Source: Echinococcus granulosus
Taxonomy: Eukaryota; Platyhelminthes; Cestoda; Cyclophyllidea; Taeniidae
Reading direction: 5' to 3'
NCBI RefSeq assembly: GCF_000524195.1
Contig: NW_020170410.1
Span: 840,523 to 904,522, forward strand
DNA: 64,000 bases
Below the pieces are notes generated by a model that searched no databases, had not been told where the DNA came from, and worked only from the letters and a program-made list of their open reading frames with translations. This document shows, one piece after another, positions 36,201-48,400 of the stretch (positions are counted from its first letter, which is position 1; every line of letters begins with the position of its first letter). Made by a program: the position numbers and the translations under genes.

Positions 36201-37757
36201 TGGCTAGGAACTGACAGGAACATTACCTTAGCTGAGTTATACTTTTCCAAACAGGAGAGGAACTTTTGAGCACTTGACATGACACTTGCTAGATCCGTCT
36301 GCCGTGAGAGTAACTCGTGCTCAACACGACTAATATGAGCCTGTATAGCGGAGAGACTTTCAGGATGAGGAGCGTAAGTCTCCAGTGTCTGCTTTAGTGA
36401 CTTTTCAATGGATGTAAGCCAGGATTTCAAGTCCTGCAACTGGAACGTCAGCTGCTCTAGATTGTCTAGACTAGCAGTCAGGAGGTGTATCCTCAAGTCT
36501 GTCTCCTGGGTAAGCTATAAGAAAGGCAGTTTTATAGGTCAAGGTCAGTCTGGTAAATGCAGTGCAAACTCAAGGGGTCGTACTACCTGTTGGAATGCTG
36601 AGCGAACTTCCATAGCTTTAGTTTCCAAAAGGCTTCGCTTCTCTGAAGGAAGTGAAGCAATGGCTTCTTTGGCCAGTAACTCAGCTCTTTCACAGACGGC
36701 TAGGGCGACTTGTTTGTGCGTCAATAGGTCATTGTTGATTTCCTTTATAAAAGAAACACTAAATTAGTTATTCGGTGTACTAGGTTAAAGGCCATCAATG
36801 GACGCCTTGGAGCACAACAACAAAGAGCATTTATACAGCATAAAAGAGTAAGAAATAACCTACATAGTACTGGTCCAACAGTTTTTGATTGTCATCGTCA
36901 TTCAGAGAAATCGAACATTCATTAAGAATGCGTTCCTGCCTAGTCAAGAGCCAAGCTGATTCCGCATCCAATTCCTTAAGTAGACCGCTAAACAGTCGTG
37001 CGTAATTTACCTAGAACAGCACAAAAATAGTTAGAAGGGGAGACCTAGAAAGAGAATTTAAGGCCAAGCTGGCTTGTAAGCAAGCAGGCAGACATTAACA
37101 TGCCGTGATGATGCAAAGGAAACGAGAAAGGTCATTGGGTAACCCAAAAGTTCAGTACACAAAAGGCGAAGAAAGCATGCCGAAAATAATTAAAGTAGTT
37201 ATTTTAAGGTAATGTCTACATCTGTAATCGAATTCGAAGACAAGACAGCAAAAGCTAATTCGTTTAAAGAGGTATTAGCACTAGATTCACAAAAAAAAAC
37301 TAAGCAGGAAAAGCGCCGATGAGAGGTTTAATAATAAACATGTAATAAACAAGGCATCCAAAAAAAATAGCGTGTAAATGCTAAATAAATTCAAAACAAG
37401 GCAAACAACGCAGGCAGCAAAGCAAAAAAGGGAAAAAAGGTCGCACACAAAGATAAAACACAGTCGAGGAAACTACTACCTCAGGTTGAAAAGGCATCGA
37501 ACGTGAAACAACGGAAGCAGGGAAGGAAAAATTACGGTCGCCAGAGAAACGCAAATGAGGAAAGGAAACTTCCTCCAAAATAGGCGACAGACCGCCCGAC
37601 AAATGCCCAGGCAAGGAATAAGGCAGAGAAAGTGGACAGGAGACACCGAATAGAGAACGCGATAAATTTGAAGAAACGCCAATAGCAATAGGCGAAATGC
37701 CAAACCCTAACTCAGGCGAAATAACAGAAGAATCAAATTTAAATTTTAAAGATGCAC
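17802..37757 (-). CDS. Spectraplakin (MACF1/dystonin/Shot family), C-terminal half
   Basis: About 38 exons read from 37,757 down to 17,802 and encode about 3,680 residues: a serine-rich segment, a long spectrin-repeat rod, two EF-hands, a GAS2 domain and a Ser/Arg-rich tail. Spectraplakins crosslink actin and microtubules; the rod is a spacer, and the EF-GAS2-tail module binds microtubules. The phrases [17 protein letters not shown] and [19 protein letters not shown] are close to MACF1. Splice phases agree at all but two junctions (introns 33,443-33,619 and about 35,434-35,660). The first visible exon starts in mid-codon after an acceptor, so upstream exons must exist, yet none with actin-binding or plakin sequence is visible to its right. 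The gene is therefore truncated in this unit. Exon coordinates are given with the domain entries. Confidence 0.85.
19288..19805 (-). other. Second EF-hand and GAS2 domain of the spectraplakin
   Basis: Exon 19,486-19,730 carries the second EF loop [12 protein letters not shown] and the first part of GAS2 ([18 protein letters not shown]). The next exon ends at 19,288 and carries [15 protein letters not shown] and [19 protein letters not shown], the microtubule-binding core. Its start is ambiguous. Acceptor 19,405 gives MYK-FGDSQ. Acceptor 19,444 gives a 41-bp intron and adds 13 residues ending FLFHYQ, which resembles FFLGNQ at that place in MACF1. Both are phase 0. Confidence 0.92.
19805..23832 (-). 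other. Spectraplakin rod, last repeats and first EF-hand
   Basis: Exons are 23347-23832, 22141-22448, 21919-22063, 21531-21776, 20577-20888 and 19805-20501, all in phase. The repeats carry canonical Trp positions ([44 protein letters not shown]). The last exon ends in the first EF-hand: loop [12 protein letters not shown] has acidic residues at positions 1, 3 and 5, Gly at 6 and Glu at 12, so it should bind calcium. Confidence 0.88.
24104..29289 (-). other. Spectraplakin rod, third block
   Basis: Exons are 28904-29289, 28232-28831, 28145-28165, 27326-27532, 26601-26976, 25655-26139, 25373-25580, 24796-25082, 24389-24565 and 24104-24274, all in agreeing phase. The 21-base exon 28,145-28,165 assumes a 66-bp intron (28,166-28,231) that has GT-AG ends but is also in frame and free of stops. 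Spectrin-repeat signatures include [16 protein letters not shown] and [16 protein letters not shown]. Confidence 0.8.
29362..33011 (-). other. Spectraplakin rod, second block
   Basis: Exons are 32764-33011, 32467-32554, 32248-32391, 31909-32160, 31341-31829, 30986-31233, 30293-30575, 29515-29895 and 29362-29446, all in agreeing phase. The 32,248-32,554 exons are hydrophilic and Lys/Glu/Ser-rich ([19 protein letters not shown]), probably a flexible linker between repeats. The rest are spectrin-like helices, for example [19 protein letters not shown]. Confidence 0.8.
33083..37757 (-). other. Spectraplakin rod, N-terminal visible block
   Basis: Exons are 37480-37757, 36864-37010, 36587-36742, 36227-36514, about 35661-36075, 34985-35433, 34443-34635, 33922-34360, 33620-33836 and 33083-33442. 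The first is Ser/Gly/Phe-rich and not spectrin-like. The others are helical, with the heptad pattern and conserved Trp of spectrin repeats (for example [38 protein letters not shown]). The end of the 36,075 exon is uncertain: both candidate donors (35,661 and about 35,624) are out of phase with the next exon. The junction 33,620 to 33,442 is also out of phase as written. Confidence 0.75.
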
Positions 37758-40700
37758 CTGATTTAGATCATGAACTACCCTTCCAGAAACACAATGGAAA
37801 TGACACTGTGTTTAAGATCCAGAATCTCTCTTTTAAGTCTCGTTAGACCGCCTCCTCAGCCAGTTGAAAAAAAGGAATACTGTAGGCAAAAAGTTGAGGA
37901 ATTAGTATTGGGGTATTTGAGAATCTATTGAACAAATTTAGATGTTTAGATCCTGCTTCCATTCCTCCAAGGCACTCGTCCACTATTCGGACATTACCAT
38001 GGCACATAGTTTGCCTAATACGAGATCCCTACCATGCATTATTCCTAGGCGCCTTTTACTCGGAGAAGAATTTGTATCGGTTTCAATTTAAGCATAGTTC
38101 CAGTCTACCATCTCGACCTTATGAAGCGTAGCAAAAATGTATTTTTATGGGAGCTCAAGCTAGATCACTCCATTATCATTTCACGCTAAGAAATGAAGGA
38201 TAATATGATACAATTAGATTTCAGCCCAAATCTTATCCCTCTCGCAGAAATGATGTACTGTGACACCAAACCTAAATTCAATGATATAAACTTCTTTTTT
38301 GCTTCGGAATAATTTTTTCTCAGTTGTGGCGCATTATCAGAGATCTATTTAAGAGCCACCGAATTTAGCTCTTGATATTGCAGCGGACATGGATGAACAG
38401 GCCCAATGTACTCCAGGTGTAAACTTTTTAATCACACGAAAGAGAAAAGGTCACATATTTCCAAATTTTGAAGGCAGTTTACTTGTCCAAGTAGTTTTAT
38501 TTAAAAAATTGGAACCATCTTCATTTCATGTTAGTTTAAAATTGTAAGCTAAGTAATTGCTAAACCCATTGTTCCACACGGTGAGAATGTCGTGTACTTT
38601 TAAGCTAATGCATTGTGGCAAGAGAAAGGAGAGCAGTGACCAAGCTTAGCCAATTAACTTTAAGGCAAACCTGAAAGTCGGTATGTTTAAGGATTTTTAA
38701 GCAGTTTCCGAACAATCCAAATTACCTTTTCCATTTTGTCAAGTCCATCATTATTTTCAGTCAATCTTTAACAGCTAGTTGTCACTTCAACGGTCTCCTT
38801 GTGGCATTCGTGTGAGACCAAAAGTAGAGAAGGGGATTTGTTCAAGGCCCGAGGTGGCGCCTTTATTATTATGCATATTTTTTTAAAAGTCCAAAATTAC
38901 TTTATCGTGTCGAAACGATACACGAAATCCGAATGCTTTTTAAACTGTGACTACGTCGGGTCTTGTGGCCACTTTGAGATGGATGAATCCAATGTTCCCA
39001 ACAGATTACAGCCCTCTATTATCCGCAGCTGAAGTGGGTAATTTGTAGCCAGGACTAGAAATACCTGTCAGGATGAAGTTTGTTCCCTAAATTATCCATG
39101 AACTTGGCGATCATTAGTTAACCACGCCCTAGCTATCTAGCAAAATATATCATTGGTGTTTTCAGCTGTCTGCGCTACATCTCATTCATAAAAGAAGACC
39201 AATTCCCAATTCTTTTGTTCTCAAATACTTAAAATGCTTAAATCTGCAAGGATGTAGCTTCAAAATAACGAAAACAACCGACAGTAGACAAAGTGATGCT
39301 TTAAAGATTCTGAGTCCAAAATGCCAAACTTCTTAGGGGAGTGAAAACTTCAAACAACTTTAGTTTCAAAGCACTTTTCTTTAAAATACAATATTCTTCG
39401 AAGGCTGAAATTTTTGCAGCCGAAGAAGCTAAGGTAACTCTGTTTTGTTGGTTCTCATTTATTTCTAACTTTACAGTGGGCCGATTATTCACGCCCTTAG
39501 TCGAACTGATTATTTCCTTATTCTCCCATTGCTTACGGCGAAACTGCGGTGAATTTCCCATACCAAGAATCTCCCACAACATGACAGTTGCATTATTAAT
39601 AACGCGTAATATATAAACTGTCTTAAGCTTCGATGGTACCATGAGGAAAGGTCCTTGTTCTTTTATATGATGTCCGACTAAAATAAGCAGAATATTCCTG
39701 TTATTTCGTCTGAAAATGCTCACGAGGGTGCTTATTTAATAGGAGTGTATATTTTAAGTAGACCAAGTTCTTTATGATGGACTAATGTAGATATTGCATT
39801 TCACCTCATCAACGCTCGGCAACACATCCATTTAAAGCTGATGCATGGGATACTAATGAGCATTTGCGAACGTAAATAAACCAAACAGCTAAGTGCCAAA
39901 TTCACTTTATTACATTTGTTAATTATAGGAAGAGGCATTAAAACCGACACAGGAGTGAATGGCTAATGGAAACAGTCTTGACGCCTCTTTTAAAAAAAAA
40001 GAACTGCGTAGTTAGCGCCTGTTCGTGGGCGGAAAGAAATTATCGCGTAGTGTCCTTTATAATTGTTCTATTTGTTAAAATTATCATTTATTTCGAGACA
40101 CTCTAAATGAAATATATTTCACCACCCGAGGGCATAATTTACCCAACTTTCAGCTGCATTTTTTTGCAAATGAAGAAAAATTTAAGCACATTTAAAGACC
40201 ACATACTTAAAGAAGTAAGTCCTAAATTCTTTGACTACAGCTAATCTATTCACACTCATAATGGATTTTCCCCTGTCATCACATTAGTTCACCCTACCCA
40301 CCCGTAAATGTTGTGAAAGGAATGTCTGGAATGCTGGATAGTGGAGCAAAATAGCAAAAGCTGTAAAGCCTGTGTATATTTATTGACAAACACTCCAAGC
40401 AGAACCGGAAGCGGATTCCCTTGAAGGCATTAGCCCAGTAGGAAATGCCCACTCAACCACCAAACCAAATAGTCCTCAAAAAGTCTTGTCGTACCTCTTT
40501 ACGTAACCGAATCACGACCCTGCAGTCTCATGTAGAAAAAGGATAAGTTGACATTGCTATGACTGTAAAAATAATGATAGTCTGGTTCACTAAGAAATCA
40601 CAATGTAGTCCATAAATACATACTTTTGTGCTTACCACATTTCGGAAGCACATAATCCCGACGGAAATTGTTGTGCTTATTTCAACAAGAAGTACATCCT

Positions 40701-40996
40701 TTATTTTTCTAATTCCCAAACGGCTAAGAAGAGAATGGGATCACTTAATTGAATTCGCTTAGTTGTTTTGAAAAGCATTAAGACTACTTCGGCCTTACAC
40801 GCTTAAGTTGCGTCAGATTTTGAACAAGATCGCTTATCCTTAAAATTGTGTTTTTTACCAAAAAATCTAAACTTTCTCAAGTGCCATAATTTTTTAGTGC
40901 AAAACACCTCGTTTTCAAAAAGCATGAGAAAATTTTGACATAATTACTTTAGGACGCAAAAAAAAGGCGTCATTTAGTACCGTTGTAAATCAAAAG

Positions 40997-41183
40997 ATGA
41001 ATAGCCATTTCCCAAATTGTTCAAATTGGAACTCCGGGCAAACTAATGCAATAGGCTCGGTGATTCCTTCGTCTACCTCCCCCATCATGCCTTTTGAATC
41101 GGTGGACGAGTTGGGCAAGGACATGCCTGATTGGGAAGTGATTTTTAAATGGGTGCAGATGTCACGGATTAGGAGTCTTCAGG
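40997..41183 (+). other. Possible exon of unknown gene
   Basis: An ATG-initiated frame reads 62 codons, including VDELGKDMPDWEVIFKWVQM, and runs into a good donor (CAGG|GTACGT). No partner exon or homologue was recognised on the plus strand, so this may be chance. Confidence 0.2.
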
Positions 41184-42066
41184 GTACGTTTCCTCCTCGG
41201 AGACCATCGGCATCCCACCCAACACGATGCTCATATTATCCGGCAGTTTCTAGCCTAAAATGTGTATTTATTTGTATGTATTATAACAAAGTTAAAGGCA
41301 ATAAATTCTTTTAAAGCTCATTTGGAGATGCATTCAAGGTATGTAAACGTCATATTTCTGTTGGAATTGATAATTACGAGATGGTGAGCGGTACATACCG
41401 TGTAACGAATTCTATCTGATGGGTTAATTGCCTTTGCATATTAATAGGAAAGTATTCACTTCAGAGCGAGCATTGTGGACAGAACGTGTGCTCCAGAAGC
41501 AGAAATTTACTTGTGCCCGAATAAATAAATAATGTGGAAACAGAATTCCTCTCTCATGAAACCCCTCGTAGGTTGATTTCACAATTTAGCAATGAACCGT
41601 GGTGTAATGGTTGACCAGCTGCAGGCATGAACACAAGGGCTGTAAAAGAGAACATTGGTTTATCCGTGAAAGTCAAAGAGGGCCGGTTGTAAAATTCTCA
41701 AGAAGGCTCAGTTTGGGCTTGCAAATTATCTCTGCTTCCATTCAAGGCAATTCCAAGGTTGATAGTATATCAGGTGAATTCCAGACAATTGACCCATTGG
41801 CGGAATTTGTTTCTTAATGGAAGCGCATTGCTTTACCAAGGTTTGGCAAGTGGACAGAAGGATAGCCAATGGAAGCATCCATCAACAGTTGTAGTAAAGG
41901 AATTCAATGTTCCGTTATCGGCAAAAGAAATGATATTGATAGACCCAATCGACGGCCATTGGCCTCTTCTCAAAAACCATCAGGAAATTGAAATGCAAAA
42001 TCGGAGTTCTCTCTTAGAGATCTTATTTTGCATATTCACATCGAATTTTGCATGACTTATAGGTAC

Positions 42067-42188
42067 ATAGCCGAAGGTCTTGCCTGCTTTTCCTTTAAAT
42101 TCCTCGGACAAGTGCCAATCTCTGGCAGCTTGTTCAACAGCTGCGGCCCCAAAACGGTTGCGAGCTCTGAGCACATTATATTCGATTT
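42067..42188 (-). other. Possible exon encoding an unrecognised 40-residue segment
   Basis: An acceptor-like GGTTTAG and a donor GTACCT flank an open stretch reading RARNRFGAAAVEQAARDWH followed by LSEEFKGKAGKTFGY. The composition is far more protein-like than its surroundings. It could be an exon of an upstream spectraplakin part, of another gene, or a pseudogene fragment. I do not recognise the family. Confidence 0.3.
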
Positions 42189-45100
42189 CTAAACCGCAAT
42201 TTTATGCTTTTCGATCAGTTCTAGCTAATTAGTCCTGTGAATGAAGGTTCAGCACAGCCCCGTAAGTACATTTCTTTGTGTGAGAATTTGCCCGAATTCG
42301 AATAAACAAAGCAAAATTCCACACCTTAATGAGTCTAGCTAGACAGCGCTTAGTGCCGCCACTACAAGGGTCTCAAAGCAGCTAGGTTTCAACTATTTTA
42401 CTACAGCACTAACACTCACCTGAGCTGATCAGTAAATAGTTACTCACACACCAAGAATACATGGTCATCCTCTGATCAAGTCGAATCTCCTTTATTTTAT
42501 TGTTTCGTAATCAATTACCATGTTTGTGATCTAAAGAATATGTGCCGTAAGCTTGTAACCACGACCACAGGTTAGAAAATCGGGGCGTCACCTATGTGCG
42601 AATCTGGAAGCTAGCGCGTCAGTTAATCTGACAATGGTGAAGGGATTACAGTCTATAAGCGCATCGCCATTGGCTGGGTTGAAGAGTCCGCTGTCTAAAA
42701 AATACACCGTTTACGACTGAGAAGCAGTATGAAGTGAGGCTGTCAAGTGATCCATTTACGCATTTCTCCACTTTGCACTTGCACTGGAGACATTTAAATC
42801 AGACGAGAGATGTAACACTGAGGTCACCCCACCTCTCGCCCATCACTTTGCACTGCTTCAGTTCCCAGCTCCTACATGGAAGTGATGGAGGTGGAATTTC
42901 CTTTTAGCTTATGCTCAATAGTTACTCTAATACAATAAACCTGTTGCCCTTGGAGTGTAAAAATTAGAGTTATTAAATTTTAGTTAAACTACTGTCTAAT
43001 AGCTGCAAGACTTCCTCCTTTGGTATCAGGAGGTACTAGATCCCATTTTACTAGCTATTCGTCGGTTCGATGGAAAATTGCAGAGAATTTTGGTGCAGGG
43101 CAGAACTAAGCTGATTCCTTCTACTACCTTTTTGTAACGCCTAATCAGAAATACGATGAATTTTGTTTTGCTTGTTCCTCCATTTTGGGTAATGTTGAAT
43201 TCCTTAAAGTCTGACTAAACGATCCACTTCGGTTAAAAATTCATGAGAAAGCCAGTGGCATAAAGTGGAATACATGGAAAATTTTGCTCAATTTAGCCTA
43301 TATTTATTGCAAGAAGACATAAAGCCTCATTTAATTCACCATTCGTGGCTATACAGCATTTAAAAGAGGATTTACTTTGACATTTAGCATAGGCAAGTTA
43401 GAAAGTGACTGGTGGTGGTGGCGGTGAAGATGTGAATTGCGGTGTCTGTGAGGCACCGTCAGCTGATCCTTATCACCTTCTCTGGTCTCAGCTCTCAAGT
43501 TTCTCACGTGATTGACCGCTTTTCAGGATTAACATCACCTGCCAGAACAGAGCCTCTAGAATGACCCACGAAGGCGGTGTGCACTTTGCTTATTGGTTCA
43601 ACAATGGCATAAGCTATCAGCGATCCAATACAAGATTTACACAACACAAGTTGAAATAGATGCATAACCCGATGATGTTGTACCAATACAATGGTAATAT
43701 ATTCGATAATGGTCTCATATGTACATGAAAGGTGAATGTTACCAGGTTATGGTAACCGCGATTGCACCGAACCGTTTTGCAGAGACTAGTTGAGTTTCAC
43801 ATGCAACGCTACAAAATAATTACGTTTTTTTATTTCTTGAGCAGCACCTTAAATGGTTAAATGATAGCGTTTAATGTCACAAAAACTATAAGTAATCTGC
43901 ATTACAGTGGTTGATTTTCCTCCAAGATCTCGACAGTGAATGCATTAGAGTACAGAAACCTTCGCAGCGAAGTGCTGGATCCTGAAAATTGAATATGGCT
44001 GTGACAGGAGTAAAAATTCAATCGTATCGCTGTAATTTGGCCATTGTCGAAGTTTCAAATTCAGTAGATCCTAAAAATGCAACCGAAGGTGATAATGACT
44101 GAAAGATGACCCCGCATGTTGGGTGAATAAGTGACAGTTCGCTGTAGGTCGTCTAGCAATGGAGGCTGACCCCTCAAAACGATTATGTAATTAAGTTTTG
44201 TCTTGGCGCAAGCCCATTTTCGTTTGGTAGATTTTAATAATGTGTGGATAAAAAAAGCAGCGCTCACTGCAAAGCCCGCGACAGTCACAATTTACGTGCT
44301 TGAGAGATTATAAAGTCCAATTATAGCCTACCGTGCTATTAAGGGCCTTAAAGGGAAAGTGACGATTTCAGAATAGAAAAGTCGATTTTCTAAATACAGC
44401 CATACTACACTAAGGACTCCTCAAGTTTCCTCTTATTTTGAACTGCTGTAGAAACCCACTTCTTTTGTGCGAATCCTTCAGCTGCAGCCAAACGCCTCGA
44501 GCGCCCTCTACCCCGTTACACCAGCACGATCGCTCACAAAAAAAGTCAAGACAACTATACCCCCATGAATTTGTGGCCCTGGCCTGAAAAAAACAACACC
44601 GCTTTACTTTAGCGCTATTCTAGGCTGACAACCGCCAGAACGCAAGACCATCTCACCACATCAACCATGATTAGTCATCCCACGCAAGCCTAGTTACTGC
44701 TTCGGCCGTAACCTTTACTGCTTGGGGTGAAAATACAAAAATGCAAAGATCACCCCAACCAACCTCTCCGGCCCCATTTGAAAGCCCTCAAAGGTCACCT
44801 ACTCTTATGTCTAACCCTTGGTGACCTGACCAGAAGTCTTGTTTAAGACTAAAATTTTAACCAAGAGTAGAAGTAAGGCGGCACGACTCAAAGTACAAAA
44901 TAAGCACTACAAAACGCTCACAGTTAGCTAGCCACACACACATAAAGAGAGACGCAACTGAATACACCCCACAAGAACAGGGTAGTGAAATTCACAATGC
45001 ACAGAAATTGCAGACAGACCAAAGTCAGGTCATACGCACAAACACATTCACACCTCATCAATATGTATATATCATAGAAACCAGCAATGTAATGAGAGTT

Positions 45101-45418
45101 CCTGTGCGGGTCCCCCTAGAGAAAATAAGGGAAGAGAATACGCAAGGACAACAAAGCCTGTACAAGATGTCCACGCGGAAAAAGTGAGATAATCACATTG
45201 CGATTAAGAGGACACATCACGTGTTCTCTAACTGCACAGAGGACGAAGGCCAGGTCAACAAATGCGTGCAAATATGGGTGCATATGGAGAAGTGACAAGT
45301 GCTAAAAACAACTACAGTACCACAAAGAAAGTAAATGCAGAAGGCATTGGATCATTCACATGTAGGATTTTCCGTGGAATGAGGAAAATGTGAAGAGGAA
45401 GGAGAAGAGGAGGACTCT

Positions 45419-48400
45419 TCAGAACCTGGCGTTAGGATCCTTATATGGCGCTGCTGCGGCTCCTCCCTGAGCAGCCTGTTGTGCGTAGTCAACGCCCGAG
45501 TTGTTGAACGTTTCCTCCACGTATTGCCGACGATAGTTTGCGACCTGTTGACTATCGGCACCACCCTGCTGCAGCATAGACATCTGCTGTTGATTGCTGC
45601 TGTTGTTATTGTTGCAGCCACCTCCAGCAGGAGTCGCAGTAGTTTGATGGTGACCACCAGCAGCGTTGCTAGAAGAGGACAGAGCTGCTGGCTTCTGTTT
45701 CATTAGGGTCCAGTCGTAGACAGAATCCCAGGCGAAGTCGTAAGTCTTGAAAAGCTTGCGGAACAGTCTTCTCAAGAAAAGGTAGTCTGGAGGTTCCTCA
45801 AACACCAATTCACGTGCGTACTGTAGGTAGGTCTCGAATTCCACTGCGTAACCTCGACACAGTTGCTCCGGAGATGTGGCCAGTTTTTTTTCGTAGATCC
45901 TCTCGTACTTTTGCTTCTTTGTCGCAGCCTTGTAAGAAAACAATTGATTAATATCATGGACCACTAACTATGAAACACGTTGTTTCTCCAAGCACCAAGA
46001 CTACAAATTGATGTCTTTGGGACTTGGTAATAAAGTGGACCAATCGAACAATCTGAGGAAAAACGTATTCACAACTCGATTACACGGGAGAATTGTAGCG
46101 AAAGCGAAGGAATACACCGTAAACAAACTACCAAGATCAACTTACCATACTAGGGTAAAAAAGCACTGGGTGCCCAAGCCAAGCCAACAAAATAAACAGG
46201 AGAGAATGCGTTGGAAACGATGTGATCGCTAAACTTACATGTGTGGTAAAATGAAACGTATTAACACGCTAAAATGTGAAACCAAATCCGACCCTACAAC
46301 TAGCATACCATTGAACTACCATCTTCTGGCTGGTGAACACGAGGATAGACAGCACTCGGATCGAATCCTACGGAGTGAGCGATAGGGCTCTTTATTAAGG
46401 AACTAAAAAACCTTGGGGCAGACCAATTCTCCTAACCAGAACAATACTCGATCTACCAAAAAATTCACATCTGCATACTACACAATAATCGCAACGAAAT
46501 ATAATAGCTGTGAAAGTGGGAAAAGCATTGGCTACTGAAATGTTGCAAAACCACCCCCCCCCCCCGATTCCACAATTTTTCACTCATCAACCCGAGCTGC
46601 CAATCGATACAAGTCAAATTTTAGCTGCCTACAATGATGAAACACGCAACAATAAAACTGCTTTGACCTTAAACCCCACACTTAAAATCTAACGGCATCA
46701 TGGCAGCCACGTCAGTCTGTCATCGCAGAAACACGAGTTCCGAGCACAGCCAGCTGACGCGTGTTTAAACAACACGATATGTTCGGGACGGTTGCAACAG
46801 TGATGCGCAATGCGGCGTGACTAACTCGGCAGCTGAGTGTGGCGAATGGCAGTGTGATGAGCGTGCGTGGGTTGGCATCGGAATTCAAAGGCCCTCCCCC
46901 AAGGCATCTGAATCAACCAAAAATATCCCCTTTCCATAATCATTAAGCCGTTATTTCGGTAGCAAAAAAACTCAGATGTGTGAATAAAAAAACAATGGGG
47001 GTTCTTCCCAGTGGATGGAAATGTGTGCATGTGTTGATTACTTCCCCACATCGCATGGGTTTTTTTGCGCAGCTAATCCGGACTAAAAACACAACAACAA
47101 ATGTAATTATCCCCTTTTAAGAACATTTTTCCACATTAAACAAATATCTACATTCGAGACATTTGGCTAATACAAGGACCAGACCGATCCTCAACTCCTA
47201 AAATATGCTGTACGACTAACAGACAAGAGTTTACCGATTTTCTGATGTCATACAAGTGGCCATTAACATGACTGCCAAAACTCCTTGACGCGGCCTTTAT
47301 CACAACATTTCAATGCATTGACTCTAGCACTACAGCACGGACTCAAAACGGCAACAACCCAATAATTGACGATAAATCCTAAACATTCCCTACAGAAAAC
47401 AGTGAGTTTTTAGCGGTAACACCGCCGTTGACATTTACTCAATAAAATCAGGCAAAAAGCGTTCGAGAGTAGTCGATTAAAGTGTTAAGCGATCAGAGAT
47501 AATCAAGCAAAGGCATTGGGATTGCATTCTAAAAAACCTAGAACTTGTAAGCGCCATGGCGTGGGATGGACGTGTAGACACAACCGCCAATAGCGCGACA
47601 AAGTGAGTTAGACGGTGGCCAAGTATTAACCCCCCCAAAGCCGAGCCCCTAACTGCAGTGAACGTAATCAAAAAGTAACAAGTCACTGTTTGGCCAGACT
47701 GTGCATTAAAACCATTAGGTTAAATTAATCAATTTGTAGATACACCCTGCCCTTGTCTAGGAGACCGCTGGCATACAGCTCTCTTCATTGAAAGGCAAAA
47801 GAACTGGTGTGGACCAAACAAGAGAACAACAGCGATGAACAAAATTAGCAAAACCTTCTCAAATCAAGATAGTACTAGGATAAATGCAGCCTCTAAGAGG
47901 GATATATCGTCCGAAGAGAGTAACTTAAAAACATTGGGATCAGTCTTAATTTGATAAAACATTTGACAATAAAACAGAGCGAGCGCTCTTATCATTTCTC
48001 AAAAGCACTTTTTAACTGCCGCAGTGGAGTTTAATAGCTGTCACACAGCTGCTAGCCACTTTGTGCTTGCCAAATAAAGAGCAATGTAAGCGTACTATCA
48101 GGGTACCGAAGGTTATTCTAACAAAATCATAAGTCTGGAACTTCAATCACAAATAGTGAATAAGGGATAAACAAAAACAACCCAATTAAGCGAGGCGAAG
48201 AAATAGGAGAACCAAAAGGGCTTAGAAGCCAATCGTGTATCAAAGGTAGGGTTAGTTTTCATTTACAAAGACGAATCAAATGAATGATCAGATAAGATAA
48301 ACGTTCGTCAATAAAAAAGAAAGGCATCTCATCTATCACTGCTAAGTAGTTTGCGTGACCCCGATGTCATAATGGCAGTAAATGCGAAGATTGACGCAAA

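Larger units (their letters stand above)
37758..45418. other. Long region without a convincing gene; probable site of the segment breakpoint
   Basis: No spectrin, plakin, calponin-homology or kinase exons are visible in these 7.7 kb on either strand. The sequence is AT-rich, with stops in all frames at short intervals. Two short exon-like stretches are noted separately (40,997-41,183 plus; 42,067-42,188 minus). The 3' UTR of CK1 alpha should lie just left of 45,419. Spectraplakin intron sequence must change into CK1 downstream sequence somewhere here. Confidence 0.6.

Noticed and set aside
37381..37703. Overlapping minus-strand frames in the first visible spectraplakin exon
   Set aside because: Only the frame with matching splice phases at 37,757 and 37,480 was kept.
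39301..39723. 140-codon open frame on the minus strand
   Set aside because: An overlapping long frame exists on the other strand, the composition looks random, and no motif is visible.
41590..41660. tRNA-like string GTGGTGTAATGGTTGA
   Set aside because: It resembles an A box, but no B box, acceptor stem or cloverleaf follows at the right distance.
41611..42055. Two overlapping plus-strand frames
   Set aside because: There is no recognisable domain or clear splice structure, and the more protein-like signal in part of this region is on the minus strand.
46321..46390. B-box-like GGATCGAATCC
   Set aside because: No convincing A box or cloverleaf precedes it.
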